Assembly: GCA_916610825.1 (NCBI GenBank)
Contig: OU744454.1
Coordinates: 9,116,922 to 9,180,921, forward strand
Direction: 5' to 3'
Source of the DNA: Haliclystus octoradiatus
Lineage: Eukaryota > Cnidaria > Staurozoa > Stauromedusae > Haliclystidae
Length of the DNA stretch: 64,000 nucleotides
The position numbers and the translations under genes are program-made. Below the pieces are notes generated by a model that was not told the origin of the DNA, did no database searches, and saw only the letters and a list, made by a program, of their open reading frames with translations. Below are positions 36,284-48,477 of the stretch, in pieces (position 1 is the stretch's first letter; the number at the start of each line of letters is the position of its first letter).

Positions 36284-38480
36284 TTAAAAATTATGAAACA
36301 CAATGCCAAAACCCCTTAAGAATTGAAAATTGCAAAAAACAATGCCTTTTTTCCAAAAGAATTGATAAAGACCAAAAACAATGCCTAATTCTCCAAGAAC
36401 TTTGAAACGACCAAAAAAGGACCAAAAACAGACCAAAAGCAATACCTTATTCTCTTGGGAACTAAAAATTACAAAAAACAATGCCCAGTTCCCTTGCTAA
36501 TTGAAAATCATAAAAAACAATGCTAAATTCTTTTGGGAAATGAAAATTTTAAAAAACAATGCCTTTTTTTTAAGGGTATTCAAAAAAAACCAAAATATTG
36601 CCCAATTCTCAAGGAATTCGAAAACGACCAAAAACGGACCAAAAACAATACCTACTTCTTTTGGGAACCAAAAATGACCACAAAAATGCCCATTGCTCTT
36701 GAGAAATGAAAATTACAAGAAACAGATCCCAATTCACTTGGGAATTGAAAATTATAAAAAACAATGCAAAATTCCCAAGAGAATTGGAAAAGACCAAAAA
36801 CAATGCCTAATTCTTAAGTGATTTTAAAACGACCAAAAATGGACCAAAAACGGATCAAAAACAATACCTAATTCTCTTGTGAAATAAAAATTACAAAAAA
36901 CAATGCCCAGTTCCCTTGTAAATTGAAACTTATAAAAAACAATGCAAAAATCCCTTGAAAATTGAAAACTTCAAAAAGCAATCCTTTTTTTTCAAGGGGA
37001 TTGATAAAGACAAAAAACAATGCCTAATTCTCAAGGAATTTTAAAACGATCAAAAATGGACAAAAAACGGACCAAAAAATACCTAATTCCCTTGATAAAT
37101 TAAAATTACAAAAAACAATGCCGAGTTCCCTTGGGAATTGAAAATTACAAAAAACAATGCGTAATTCTCGAAGAATTTTAAAACGATCGAAAAAGGACCA
37201 AAAACGGACCAAAAACAATACCTAATTCCCTTGGGAAATAAAAATTACAAAAAACAATGCCCAGTTCCCTTGTAAATTAAAAATTATAAAAAACAATGCC
37301 AAAATCTCTTGAGAAATGAAAACTTCAAAACACAATGCCTTTTTTCCAAGGGAATTAATAAAGAACAACAACAATTCCTAATTCTCGAAGAATTCTAAAA
37401 CGACCAACAACGGATCAAAAACAATACTTAATTCCTTTTGGAATCAATCATGACCACAAAAATGCCCATTTCTCTTAGGGAATGAAAATTACAAAAAACA
37501 ATTTCAAATTCACTTGGGTCTTGAGATTTACTAAAAACAATGCCCAATTATCTTTAGAATTGAAAATTAAAATATACAATGCCAAATTCCGTTGGGAATT
37601 AATAATTACAAAAAGAATGCATGATTCACAAGGAATTTAAGCACGACCTAAAACGGACTAAAAACGGACCAAAAACAATACCTAATTTTCTCGGGACTCA
37701 AAAGTGACCAAAGAAATGCCCATTTCTCTTGTGAAATGAAAATTACAAAAAACAATTCACATTTCACTTGGGAATTGAAAATTACAAAAAACAATGTTTT
37801 TTTCTTAAGGGTATTAAAAAAAACCAAAACAATGCCTAATTCTCAAGGAATTTGAAAACGACAAAAAATGGACCAAAAATATTACCTAATTCTTTTGGGG
37901 ATAAAATATTACAAAAAACAATGCTCAGCTCCCTTTAGAATTGAAAATTATCAAAAACAACGCCAAATTCCCTTGAGAATTGAAAATTTTCAAAACAATG
38001 CCAAATTCCCCCATTGAAATTAAAATTTTAAAAACAATGCCAAATTCACTTTTGAAGTGAAAATTTCGAAAAACATTGCCTCTTTCCTAAGAAAATTGAA
38101 AAAGGCCAAAAACAATACCTTATTCTCTTGAGAACTAAAAATTACAAAAAATAATGCCCAGTTCCCTTGCTAATTGAAAATTATAAAAAACAATGCTAAA
38201 TTCTCTTGGGAAATGAAAATGTCAAAAAGCAATGCCTTTTTCTTAAGGGTATTCAAAAAAACCAAAATAATGCCTAATTCTCAAGGAATTTCAAAACAAC
38301 GAAGAACGGAACAAAAACAATACTTAATTCTCTTGGGAATTAATAATTAAAGAAAACAATGCCATTATTTGTCAAGGAATTTTAAAACGACCAAAAATGG
38401 ACCAAAAACGAACCAAATACAAAACGTAATTCCCTTGCCAAATAAAAATTACAAACAACAATGCCCAGTTCCCTTGTAAA
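36284..38480. repeat. HOR unit 10, type S (2197 bp)
   Basis: S unit with beta markers at both ends. It carries GACAGACC-type variation (AAAAACAGACC near 36425) shared with units 5, 14 and 16, and AAACGATCG near 37184 shared with units 12 and 13. Near its end it introduces AACCAAATAC at about 38411, a marker of later beta copies in the right half of the window. Confidence 0.93.
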
Positions 38481-40855
38481 TTAAAAATTATGAAACACAA
38501 TGCCAAAACCCCTTAAGAATTGAAAATTGCAAAAAACAATGCCTTTTTTCCAAAAGAATTGATAAAGACCAAAAACAATGCCTAATTCTCCAAGAACTTT
38601 GAAACGACCAAAAAAGGACCAAAAACGGACCAAAAGCAATACCTTATTCTCTTGGGAACTAAAAATTACAAAAAACAATGCCCAGTTCCCTTGCTAATTG
38701 AAAATCATAAAAAACAATGCTAAATTCTTTTGGGAAATGAAAATTTTAAAAAACAATGCCTTTTTTTTAAGGGTATTCAAAAAAAACCAAAATATTGCCC
38801 AATTCTCAAGGAATTCGAAAACGACCAAAAACGGACCAAAAACAATACCTACTTCTTTTGGGAACCAAAAATGACCACAAAAATGCCCATTGCTCTTGAG
38901 AAATGAAAATTACAAAAAACAATGCCCAGTTCCCTTGTAAATTGAAACTTATAAAAAACAATGCAAAAATCCCTTGAAAATTGAAAACTTCAAAAAGCAA
39001 TCCTTTTTTTTCAAGGGAATTGATAAAGACAAAAAACAATGCCTAATTCTCAAGGAATTTTAAAACGATCAAAAATGGACAAAAAACGGTCAAAAAAAAT
39101 ACCTAATTCCCTTGATAAATTAAAATTACAAAAAACAATGCCGAGTTCCCTTGGGAATTGAAAATTACAAAAAACAATGCGTAATTCTTGAAGAATTTTA
39201 AAACGACCGAAAAAGGACCAAAAACGGACCAAAAACAATACCTAATTCCCTTGGGAAATAAAAATTACAAAAAACAATGCCCAGTTCTCTTGTAAATTAA
39301 AACTTATAAAAAACAATGCAAAAATCCCTTGAGAATTGAAAACTTCAAAAAACAATCCTTTTTTTCCAAGAGAATTGATAAAGACCAAAAACAATGCCCA
39401 ATTCTCAAGGAATTTTAAAACGAACAAAACTGGACAAAAAACGGATCAAAAAAATACCTTATTATCTTGAGAAATTAAAATTACAAAAAACAATGCCGAG
39501 TTCCCTTGGGAATTGAAAATTACAAAAAACAATGCGTAATTCTCGAAGAATTTTAAAACGACCGAAAAAGGACCAAAAACGGACCAAAAACAATACCTAA
39601 TTCCCTTGGGAAATAAAAATTACAAAAAGCAATGCCCAGTTCCCTTGTAAATTAAAAATTATAAAAAACAATGCCAAAATCTCTTGAGAAATGAAAACTT
39701 CAAAACACAATGCCTTTTTTCCAAGGGAATTAATAAAGAACAACAACAATTCCTAATTCTCGAAGAATTCTAAAACGACCAACAACGGATCAAAAACAAT
39801 ACTTAATTCCTTTTGGAATCAATCATGACCACAAAAATGCCCATTTCTCTTAGGGAATGAAAATTACAAAAAACAATTTCAAATTCACTTGGGTCTTGAG
39901 ATTTACTAAAAACAATGCCCAATTATCTTTAGAATTGAAAATTAAAATATACAATGCCAAATTCCGTTGGGAATTAATAATTACAAAAAGAATGCATGAT
40001 TCACAAGGAATTTAAGCACGACCTAAAACGGACTAAAAACGGACCAAAAACAATACCTAATTTTCTCGGGACTCAAAAGTGACCACAGAAATGCCCATTT
40101 CTCTTGTGAAATGAAAATTACAAAAAACAATTCACATTTCACTTGGGAATTGAAAATTACAAAAAACAATGTTTTTTTCTTAAGGGTATTAAAAAAAACC
40201 AAAACAATGCCTAATTCTCAAGGAATTTGAAAACGACAAAAAATGAACCAAAAATATTACCTAATTCTTTTGGGGATAAAATATTACAAAAAACAATGCT
40301 CAGCTCCCTTGAGAATTGAAAATTATCAAAAACAACGCCAAATTCCCTTGAGAATTGAAAATTTTCAAAACAATGCCAAATTCCCCCATTGAAATTAAAA
40401 TTTTAAAAACAATGCCAAATTCGCTTTTGAAGTGAAAATTTCGAAAAACATTGCCTCTTTCCTAAGAAAATTGAAAAAGGCCAAAAACAATACCTTATTC
40501 TCTTGGGAACTAAAAATTACAAAAAATAATGCCCAGTTCCCTTGCTAATTGAAAATTATAAAAAACAATGCTAAATTCTCTTGGGAAATGAAAATGTCAA
40601 AAAGCAATGCCTTTTTCTTAAGGGTATTCAAAAAAACCAAAATAATGCCTAATTCTCAAGGAATTTCAAAACAACGAAGAACGGAACAAAAACAATACTT
40701 AATTCTCTTGGGAATTAATAATTAAAGAAAAGAATGCCATTATTTGTCAAGGAATTTTAAAACGACCAAAAATGGACCAAAAACGAACCAAAAACAAAAC
40801 GTAATTCCCTTGCCAAATAAAAATTACAAACAACAACGCCCAGTTCCCTTGTAAA
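38481..40855. repeat. HOR unit 11, first type M (2375 bp)
   Basis: Relative to S, 178 bp are missing at about 38912-38918: GAAATGAAAATTACAA runs directly into AAAACAATGCCC, whereas S has CAAGAAACAGATCCC first. About 356 bp are gained downstream as a tandem segment; CCGAGTTCCC occurs at 39141 and again 355 bp later. The net +178 bp gives 2375. The added segment matches the tail of unit 5, including ATTCTTGAAG near 39184. The tail carries alpha markers. Confidence 0.92.
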
Positions 40856-43052
40856 TTAAAAATTATGAAACACAATGCCAAAACCCCTTAAGAATTGAAA
40901 ATTGCAAAAAACAATGCCTTTTTTCCAAAAGAATTGATAAAGACCAAAAACAATGCCTAATTCTCCAAGAACTCTGAAACGACCAAAAAAGGACCAAAAA
41001 CGGACCAAAAGCAATACCTTATTCTCTTGGGAACTAAAAATTACAAAAAACAATGCCCAGTTCCCTTGCTAATTATAAATCATAAAAAACAATGCTAAAT
41101 TCTTTTGGGAAATGAAAATTTTAAAAAACAATGCCTTTTTTTTAAGGGTATTCAAAAAAAACCAAAATATTGCCCAATTCTCAAGGAATTCGAAAACGAC
41201 CAAAAACGGACCAAAAACAATACCTACTTCTTTTGGGAACCAAAAATGACCACAAAAATGCCCATTGCTCTTGAGAAATGAAAATTACAAGAAACAGATC
41301 CCAATTCACTTGGGAATTGAAAATTATAAAAAACAATGCAAAATTCCCAAGAGAATTGGAAAAGACCAAAAACAATGCCTAATTCTTAAGTGATTTTAAA
41401 ACGACCAAAAATGGACCAAAAACGGATCAAAAACAATACCTAATTCTCTTGTGAAATAAAAATTACAAAAAACAATGCCCAGTTCCCTTGTAAATTGAAA
41501 CTTATAAAAAACAATGCAAAAATCCCTTGAAAATTGAAAACTTCAAAAAGCAATCCTTTTTTTTCAAGGGGATTGATAAAGACAAAAAACAATGCCTAAT
41601 TCTCAAGGAATTTTAAAACGATCAAAAATGGACAAAAAACGGACCAAAAAATACCTAATTCCCTTGATAAATTAAAATTACAAAAAACAATGCCGAGTTC
41701 CCTTGGGAATTGAAAATTACAAAAAACAATGCGTAATTCTCGAAGAATTTTAAAACGATCGAAAAAGGACCAAAAACGGACCAAAAACAATACCTAATTC
41801 CCTTGGGAAATAAAAATTACAAAAAACAATGCCCAGTTCCCTTGTAAATTAAAAATTATAAAAAACAATGCCAAAATCTCTTGAGAAATGAAAACTTCAA
41901 AACACAATGCCTTTTTTCCAAGGGAATTAATAAAGAACAACAACAATTCCTAATTCTCGAAGAATTCTAAAACGACCAACAACGGATCAAAAACAATACT
42001 TAATTCCTTTTGGAATCAATCATGACCACAAAAATGCCCATTTCTCTTAGGGAATGAAAATTACAAAAAACAATTTCAAATTCACTTGGGTCTTGAGATT
42101 TACTAAAAACAATGCCCAATTATCTTTAGAATTGAAAATTAAAATATACAATGCCAAATTCCGTTGGGAATTAATAATTACAAAAAGAATGCATGATTCA
42201 CAAGGAATTTAAGCACGACCTAAAACGGACTAAAAACGGACCAAAAACAATACCTAATTTTCTCGGGACTCAAAAGTGACCACAGAAATGCCCATTTCTC
42301 TTGTGAAATGAAAATTACAAAAAACAATTCACATTTCACTTGGGAATTGAAAATTACAAAAAACAATGTTTTTTTCTTAAAGGTATTAAAAAAAACCAAA
42401 ACAATGCCTAATTCTCAAGGAATTTGAAAACGACAAAAAATGAACCAAAAATATTACCTAATTCTTTTGGGGATAAAATATTACAAAAAACAATGCTCAG
42501 CTCCCTTGAGAATTGAAAATTATCAAAAACAACGCCAAATTCCCTTGAGAATTGAAAATTTTCAAAACAATGCCAAATTCCCCCATTGAAATTAAAATTT
42601 TAAAAACAATGCCAAATTCACTTTTGAAGTGAAAATTTCGAAAAACATTGCCTCTTTCCTAAGAAAATTGAAAAAGGCCAAAAACAATACCTTATTCTCT
42701 TGGGAACTAAAAATTACAAAAAATAATGCCCAGTTCCCTTGCTAATTGAAAATTATAAAAAACAATGCTAAATTCTCTTGGGAAATGAAAATGTCAAAAA
42801 GCAATGCCTTTTTCTTAAGGGTATTCAAAAAAACCAAAATAATGCCTAATTCTCAAGGAATTTCAAAACAACGAAGAACGGAACAAAAACAATACTTAAT
42901 TCTCTTGGGAATTAATAATTAAAGAAAACAATGCCATTATTTGTCAAGGAATTTTAAAACGACCAAAAATGGACCAAAAACGAACCAAAAACAAAACGTA
43001 ATTCCCTTGCCAAATAAAAATTACAAACAACAACGCCCAGTTCCCTTGTAAA
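40856..43052. repeat. HOR unit 12, type S (2197 bp)
   Basis: S unit with alpha head and alpha tail (GACCACAG near 42290, TGAACC near 42440, CAACGCCCAG near 43032). Private variants: AATTATAAATC for AATTGAAAATC near 41072 and TTAAAGGTATT for TTAAGGGTATT near 42378. It shares AAACGATCG near 41756 with units 10 and 13. Confidence 0.93.
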
Positions 43053-45249
43053 TTAAAAATTATGAAACACAATGCCAAAACCCCTTAAGAATTGAAAATT
43101 GCAAAAAACAATGCCTTTTTTCCAAAAGAATTGATAAAGACCAAAAACAATGCCTAATTCTCCAAGAACTCTGAAACGACCAAAAAAGGACCAAAAACGG
43201 ACCAAAAGCAATACCTTATTCTCTTGGGAACTAAAAATTACAAAAAACAATGCCCAGTTCCCTTGCTAATTGAAAATCATAAAAAACAATGCTAAATTCT
43301 TTTGGGAAATGAAAATTTTAAAAAACAATGCCTTTTTTTTAAGGGTATTCAAAAAAAACCAAAATATTGCCCAATTCTCAAGGAATTCGAAAACGACCAA
43401 AAACGGACCAAAAACAATACCTACTTCTTTTGGGAACCAAAAATGACCACAAAAATGCCCATTGCTCTTGAGAAATGAAAATTACAAGAAACAGATCCCA
43501 ATTAACTTGGGAATTGAAAATTATAAAAAACAATGCAAAATTCCCAAGAGAATTGGAAAAGACCAAAAACAATGCCTAATTCTTAAGTGATTTTAAAACG
43601 ACCAAAAATGGACCAAAAACGGATCAAAAACAATACCTAATTCTCTTGTGAAATAAAAATTACAAAAAACAATGCCCAGTTCCCTTGTAAATTGAAACTT
43701 ATAAAAAACAATGCAAAAATCCCTTGAAAATTGAAAACTTCAAAAAGCAATCCTTTTTTTTCAAGGGGATTGATAAAGACAAAAAACAATGCCTAATTCT
43801 CAAGGAATTTTAAAACGATCAAAAATGGACAAAAAACGGACCAAAAAATACCTAATTCCCTTGATAAATTAAAATTACAAAAAACAATGCCGAGTTCCCT
43901 TGGGAATTGAAAATTACAAAAAACAATGCGTAATTCTCGAAGAATTTTAAAACGATCGAAAAAGGACCAAAAACGGACCAAAAACAATACCTAATTCCCT
44001 TGGGAAATAAAAATTACAAAAAACAATGCCCAGTTCCCTTGTAAATTAAAAATTATAAAAAACAATGCCAAAATCTCTTGAGAAATGAAAACTTCAAAAC
44101 ACAATGCCTTTTTTCCAAGGGAATTAATAAAGAACAACAACAATTCCTAATTCTCGAAGAATTCTAAAACGACCAACAACGGATCAAAAACAATACTTAA
44201 TTCCTTTTGGAATCAATCATGACCACAAAAATGCCCATTTCTCTTAGGGAATGAAAATTACAAAAAACAATTTCAAATTCACTTGGGTCTTGAGATTTAC
44301 TAAAAACAATGCCCAATTATCTTTAGAATTGAAAATTAAAATATACAATGCCAAATTCCGTTGGGAATTAATAATTACAAAAAGAATGCATGATTCACAA
44401 AGAATTTAAGCACGACCTAAAACGGACTAAAAACGGACCAAAAACAATACCTAATTTTCTCGGGACTCAAAAGTGACCAAAGAAATGCCCATTTCTCTTG
44501 TGAAATGAAAATTACAAAAAACAATTCACATTTCACTTGGGAATTGAAAATTACAAAAAACAATGTTTTTTTCTTAAGGGTATTAAAAAAAACCAAAACA
44601 ATGCCTAATTCTCAAGGAATTTGAAAACGACAAAAAATGGACCAAAAATATTACCTAATTCTTTTGGGGATAAAATATTACAAAAAACAATGCTCAGCTC
44701 CCTTGAGAATTGAAAATTATCAAAAACAACGCCAAATTCCCTTGAGAATTGAAAATTTTCAAAACAATGCCAAATTCCCCCATTGAAATTAAAATTTTAA
44801 AAACAATGCCAAATTCACTTTTGAAGTGAAAATCTCGAAAAACATTGCCTCTTTCCTAAGAAAATTGAAAAAGGCCAAAAACAATACCTTATTCTCTTGA
44901 GAACTAAAAATTACAAAAAATAATGCCCAGTTCCCTTGCTAATTGAAAATTATAAAAAATAATGCTAAATTCTCTTGGGAAATGAAAATGTCAAAAAGCA
45001 ATGCCTTTTTCTTAAGGGTATTCAAAAAAACCAAAATAATGCCTAATTCTCAAGGAATTTCAAAACAACGAAGAACGGAACAAAAACAATACTTAATTCT
45101 CTTGGGAATTAATAATTAAAGAAAACAATGCCATTATTTGTCAAGGAATTTTAAAACGACCAAAAATGGACCAAAAACGAACCAAATACAAAACGTAATT
45201 CCCTTGCCAAATAAAAATTACAAACAACAATGCCCAGTTCCCTTGTAAA
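43053..45249. repeat. HOR unit 13, type S (2197 bp)
   Basis: S unit with an alpha head and beta tail (GACCAAAG near 44477, TGGACC near 44638, TTGAGAACT near 44897), so it contains a haplotype switch. Private variants include AATTAACTTGGG near 43501, CACAAAGAAT near 44396 and AATCTCGAAA near 44831. It ends with the AACCAAATAC marker near 45181. Confidence 0.93.
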
Positions 45250-48200
45250 TTAAAAATTATGAAACACAATGCCAAAACCCCTTAAGAATTGAAAATTGCA
45301 AAAAACAATGCCTTTTTTCCAAAAGAATTGATAAAGACCAAAAACAATGCCTAATTCTCCAAGAACTTTGAAACGACCAAAAAAGGACCAAAAACAGACC
45401 AAAAGCAATACCTTATTCTCTTGGGAACTAAAAATTACAAAAAACAATGCCCAGTTCCCTTGCTAATTGAAAATCATAAAAAACAATGCTAAATTCTTTT
45501 GGGAAATGAAAATTTTAAAAAACAATGCCTTTTTTTTAAGGGTATTAAAAAAAAACCAAAATATTGCCCAATTCTCAAGGAATTCGAAAACGACCAAAAA
45601 CGGACCAAAAACAATACCTACTTCTTTTGGGAACCAAAAATGACCACAAAAATGCCCATTGCTCTTGAGAAATGAAAATTACAAAAAACAATGCCCAGTT
45701 CCCTTGTAAATTGAAACTTATAAAAAACAATGCAAAAATCCCTTGAAAATTGAAAACTTCAAAAAGCAATCCTTTTTTTTTAAAGGGAATTGATAAAGAC
45801 AAAAAACAATGCCTAATTCTCAAGGAATTTTAAAACGATCAAAAATGGACAAAAAACGGACAAAAAAAATACCTAATTCCCTTGATAAATTAAAATTACA
45901 AAAAACAATGCCGAGTTCCCTTGGGAATTGAAAATTACAAAAAACAATGCGTAATTCTTGAAGAATTTTAAAACGACCGAAAAAAGACCAAAAACGGACC
46001 AAAAACAATACCTAATTCCCTTGGGAAATAAAAATTACAAAAAACAATGCCCAGTTCTCTTGTAAATTAAAACTTATAAAAAACAATGCAAAAATCCCTT
46101 GAGAATTGAAAACTTCAAAAAACAATCCTTTTTTTCCAAGAGAATTGATAAAGACCAAAAACAATGCCCAATTCTCAAGGAATTTTAAAACGAACAAAAC
46201 TGGACAAAAAACGGATCAAAAAAATACCTTATTATCTTGAGAAATTAAAATTACAAAAAACAATGCCGAGTTCCCTTGGGAATTGAAAATTACAAAAAAC
46301 AATGCGTAATTCTCGAAGAATTTTAAAACGACCGAAAAAGGACCAAAAACGGACCAAAAACAATACCTAATTCCCTTGGGAAATAAAAATTACAAAAAAC
46401 AATGCCCAGTTCCCTTGTAAATTAAAAATTATAAAAAACAATGCCAAAATCTCTTGAGAAATGAAAACTTCAAAACACAATGCCTTTTTTCCAAGGGAAT
46501 TAATAAAGAACAACAACAATTCCTAATTCTCGAAGAATTCTAAAACGACCAACAACGGATCAAAAACAATACTTAATTCCTTTTAGAATCAATCATGACC
46601 ACAAAAATGCCCATTTCTCTTAGGGAATGAAAATTACAAAAAACAATTTCAAATTCACTTGGGTCTTGAGATTTACTAAAAACAATGCCCAATTATCTTT
46701 AGAATTGAAAATTAAAATATACAATGCCAAATTCCGTTGGGAATTAATAATTACAAAAAGAATGCATGATTCACAAGGAATTTAAGCACGACCTAAAACG
46801 GACTAAAAACGGACCAAAAACAATACCTAATTTTCTCGGGACTCAAAAGTGACCACAGAAATGCCCATTTCTCTTGTGAAATGAAAATTACAAAAAACAA
46901 TGCCCAGTTCTCTTGTAAATTAAAACTTATAAAAAACAATGCAAAAATCCCTTGAGAATTGAAAACTTCAAAAAACAATCCTTTTTTTCCAAGAGAATTG
47001 ATAAAGACCAAAAACAATGCCCAATTCTCAAGGAATTTTAAAACGAACAAAACTGGACAAAAAACGGATCAAAAAAATACCTTATTATCTTGAGAAATTA
47101 AAATTACAAAAAACAATGCCGAGTTCCCTTGGGAATTGAAAATTACAAAAAACAATGCGTAATTCTCGAAGAATTTTAAAACGACCGAAAAAGGACCAAA
47201 AACGGACCAAAAACAATACCTAATTCCCTTCGGAAATAAAAATTACAAAAAACAATGCCCAGTTCCCTTGTAAATTAAAAATTATAAAAAACAATGCCAA
47301 AATCTCTTGAGAAATGAAAACTTCAAAACACAATGCCTTTTTTCCAAGGGAATTAATAAAGAACAACAACAATTCCTAATTCTCGAAGAATTCTAAAACG
47401 ACCAACAACGGATCAAAAACAATACTTAATTCCTTTTGGAATCAATCATGACCACAAAAATGCCCATTTCTCTTAGGGAATGAAAATTACAAAAAACAAT
47501 TTCAAATTCACTTGGGTCTTGAGATTTACTAAAAACAATGCCCAATTATCTTTAGAATTGAAAATTAAAATATACAATGCCAAATTCCGTTGGGAATTAA
47601 TAATTACAAAAAGAATGCATGATTCACAAGGAATTTAAGCACGACCTAAAACGGACTAAAAACGGACCAAAAACAATACCTAATTTTCCCGGGACTCAAA
47701 AGTGACCAAAGAAATGCCCATTTCTCTTGTGAAATGAAAATTACAAAAAACAATTCACATTTCACTTGGGAATTGAAAATTACAAAAAACAATGTTTTTT
47801 TCTTAAGGGTATTAAAAAAAACCAAAACAATGCCTAATTCTCAAGGAATTTGAAAACGACAAAAAATGGACCAAAAATATTACCTAATTCTTTTGGGGAT
47901 AAAATATTACAAAAAACAATGCTCAGCTCCCTTGAGAATTGAAAATTATCAAAAACAACGCCAAATTCCCTTGAGAATTGAAAATTTTCAAAACAATGCC
48001 AAATTCCCCCATTGAAATTAAAATTTTAAAAACAATGCCAAATTCACTTTTGAAGTGAAAATTTCGAAAAACATTGCCTCTTTCCTAAGAAAATTGAAAA
48101 AGGCCAAAAACAATACCTTATTCTCTTGAGAACTAAAAATTCCAAAAAATAATGCCCAGTTCCCTTGCTAATTGAAAATTATAAAAAACAATGCTAAATT

Positions 48201-48477
48201 CTCTTGGGAAATGAAAATGTCAAAAGCAATGCCTTTTTCTTAAGGGTATTCAAAAAAACCAAAATAATGCCTAATTCTCAAGGAATTTCAAAACAACGAA
48301 GAACGGAACAAAAACAATACTTAATTCTCTTGGGAATTAATAATTAAAGAAAACAATGCCATTATTTGTCAAGGAATTTTAAAACGACCAAAAATGGACC
48401 AAAAACGAACCAAATACAAAACGTAATTCCCTTGCCAAATAAAAATTACAAACAACAATGCCCAGTTCCCTTGTAAA
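45250..48477. repeat. HOR unit 14, M plus 853-bp duplication (3228 bp)
   Basis: M structure (178-bp loss near 45685) with an internal 853-bp direct duplication. CAATGCCCAGTTCTCTTG occurs at 46045 and again at 46898. At the second site GTGAAATGAAAATTAC leads straight into the monomer instead of ATTCACATTTC. The first duplicate ends in an alpha-marked segment (GACCACAG near 46853) and the second in a beta-marked one (GACCAAAG near 47706). The unit is therefore a fusion of an alpha and a beta unit. A CCCGGG site lies at 47688-47693. Confidence 0.92.
46045..47750. repeat. 853-bp direct duplication in unit 14
   Basis: Two copies in tandem, about 46045-46897 and from 46898. The junction near 46880-46900 joins TGTGAAATGAAAATTAC to CAATGCCCAGTTCTC, sites that are not equivalent in the parental unit but share AAAATTACAAAAAACAA. 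The copies carry different haplotype markers (GACCACAG near 46853, GACCAAAG near 47706). Confidence 0.9.

Noticed and set aside
38905..39260. A true 178-bp intermediate satellite monomer, like classic centromeric repeats
   Set aside because: 178 and 356 bp arise as sums of 61-bp and 39-bp monomers at particular joins. I do not see a regular 178-bp periodicity along the array.
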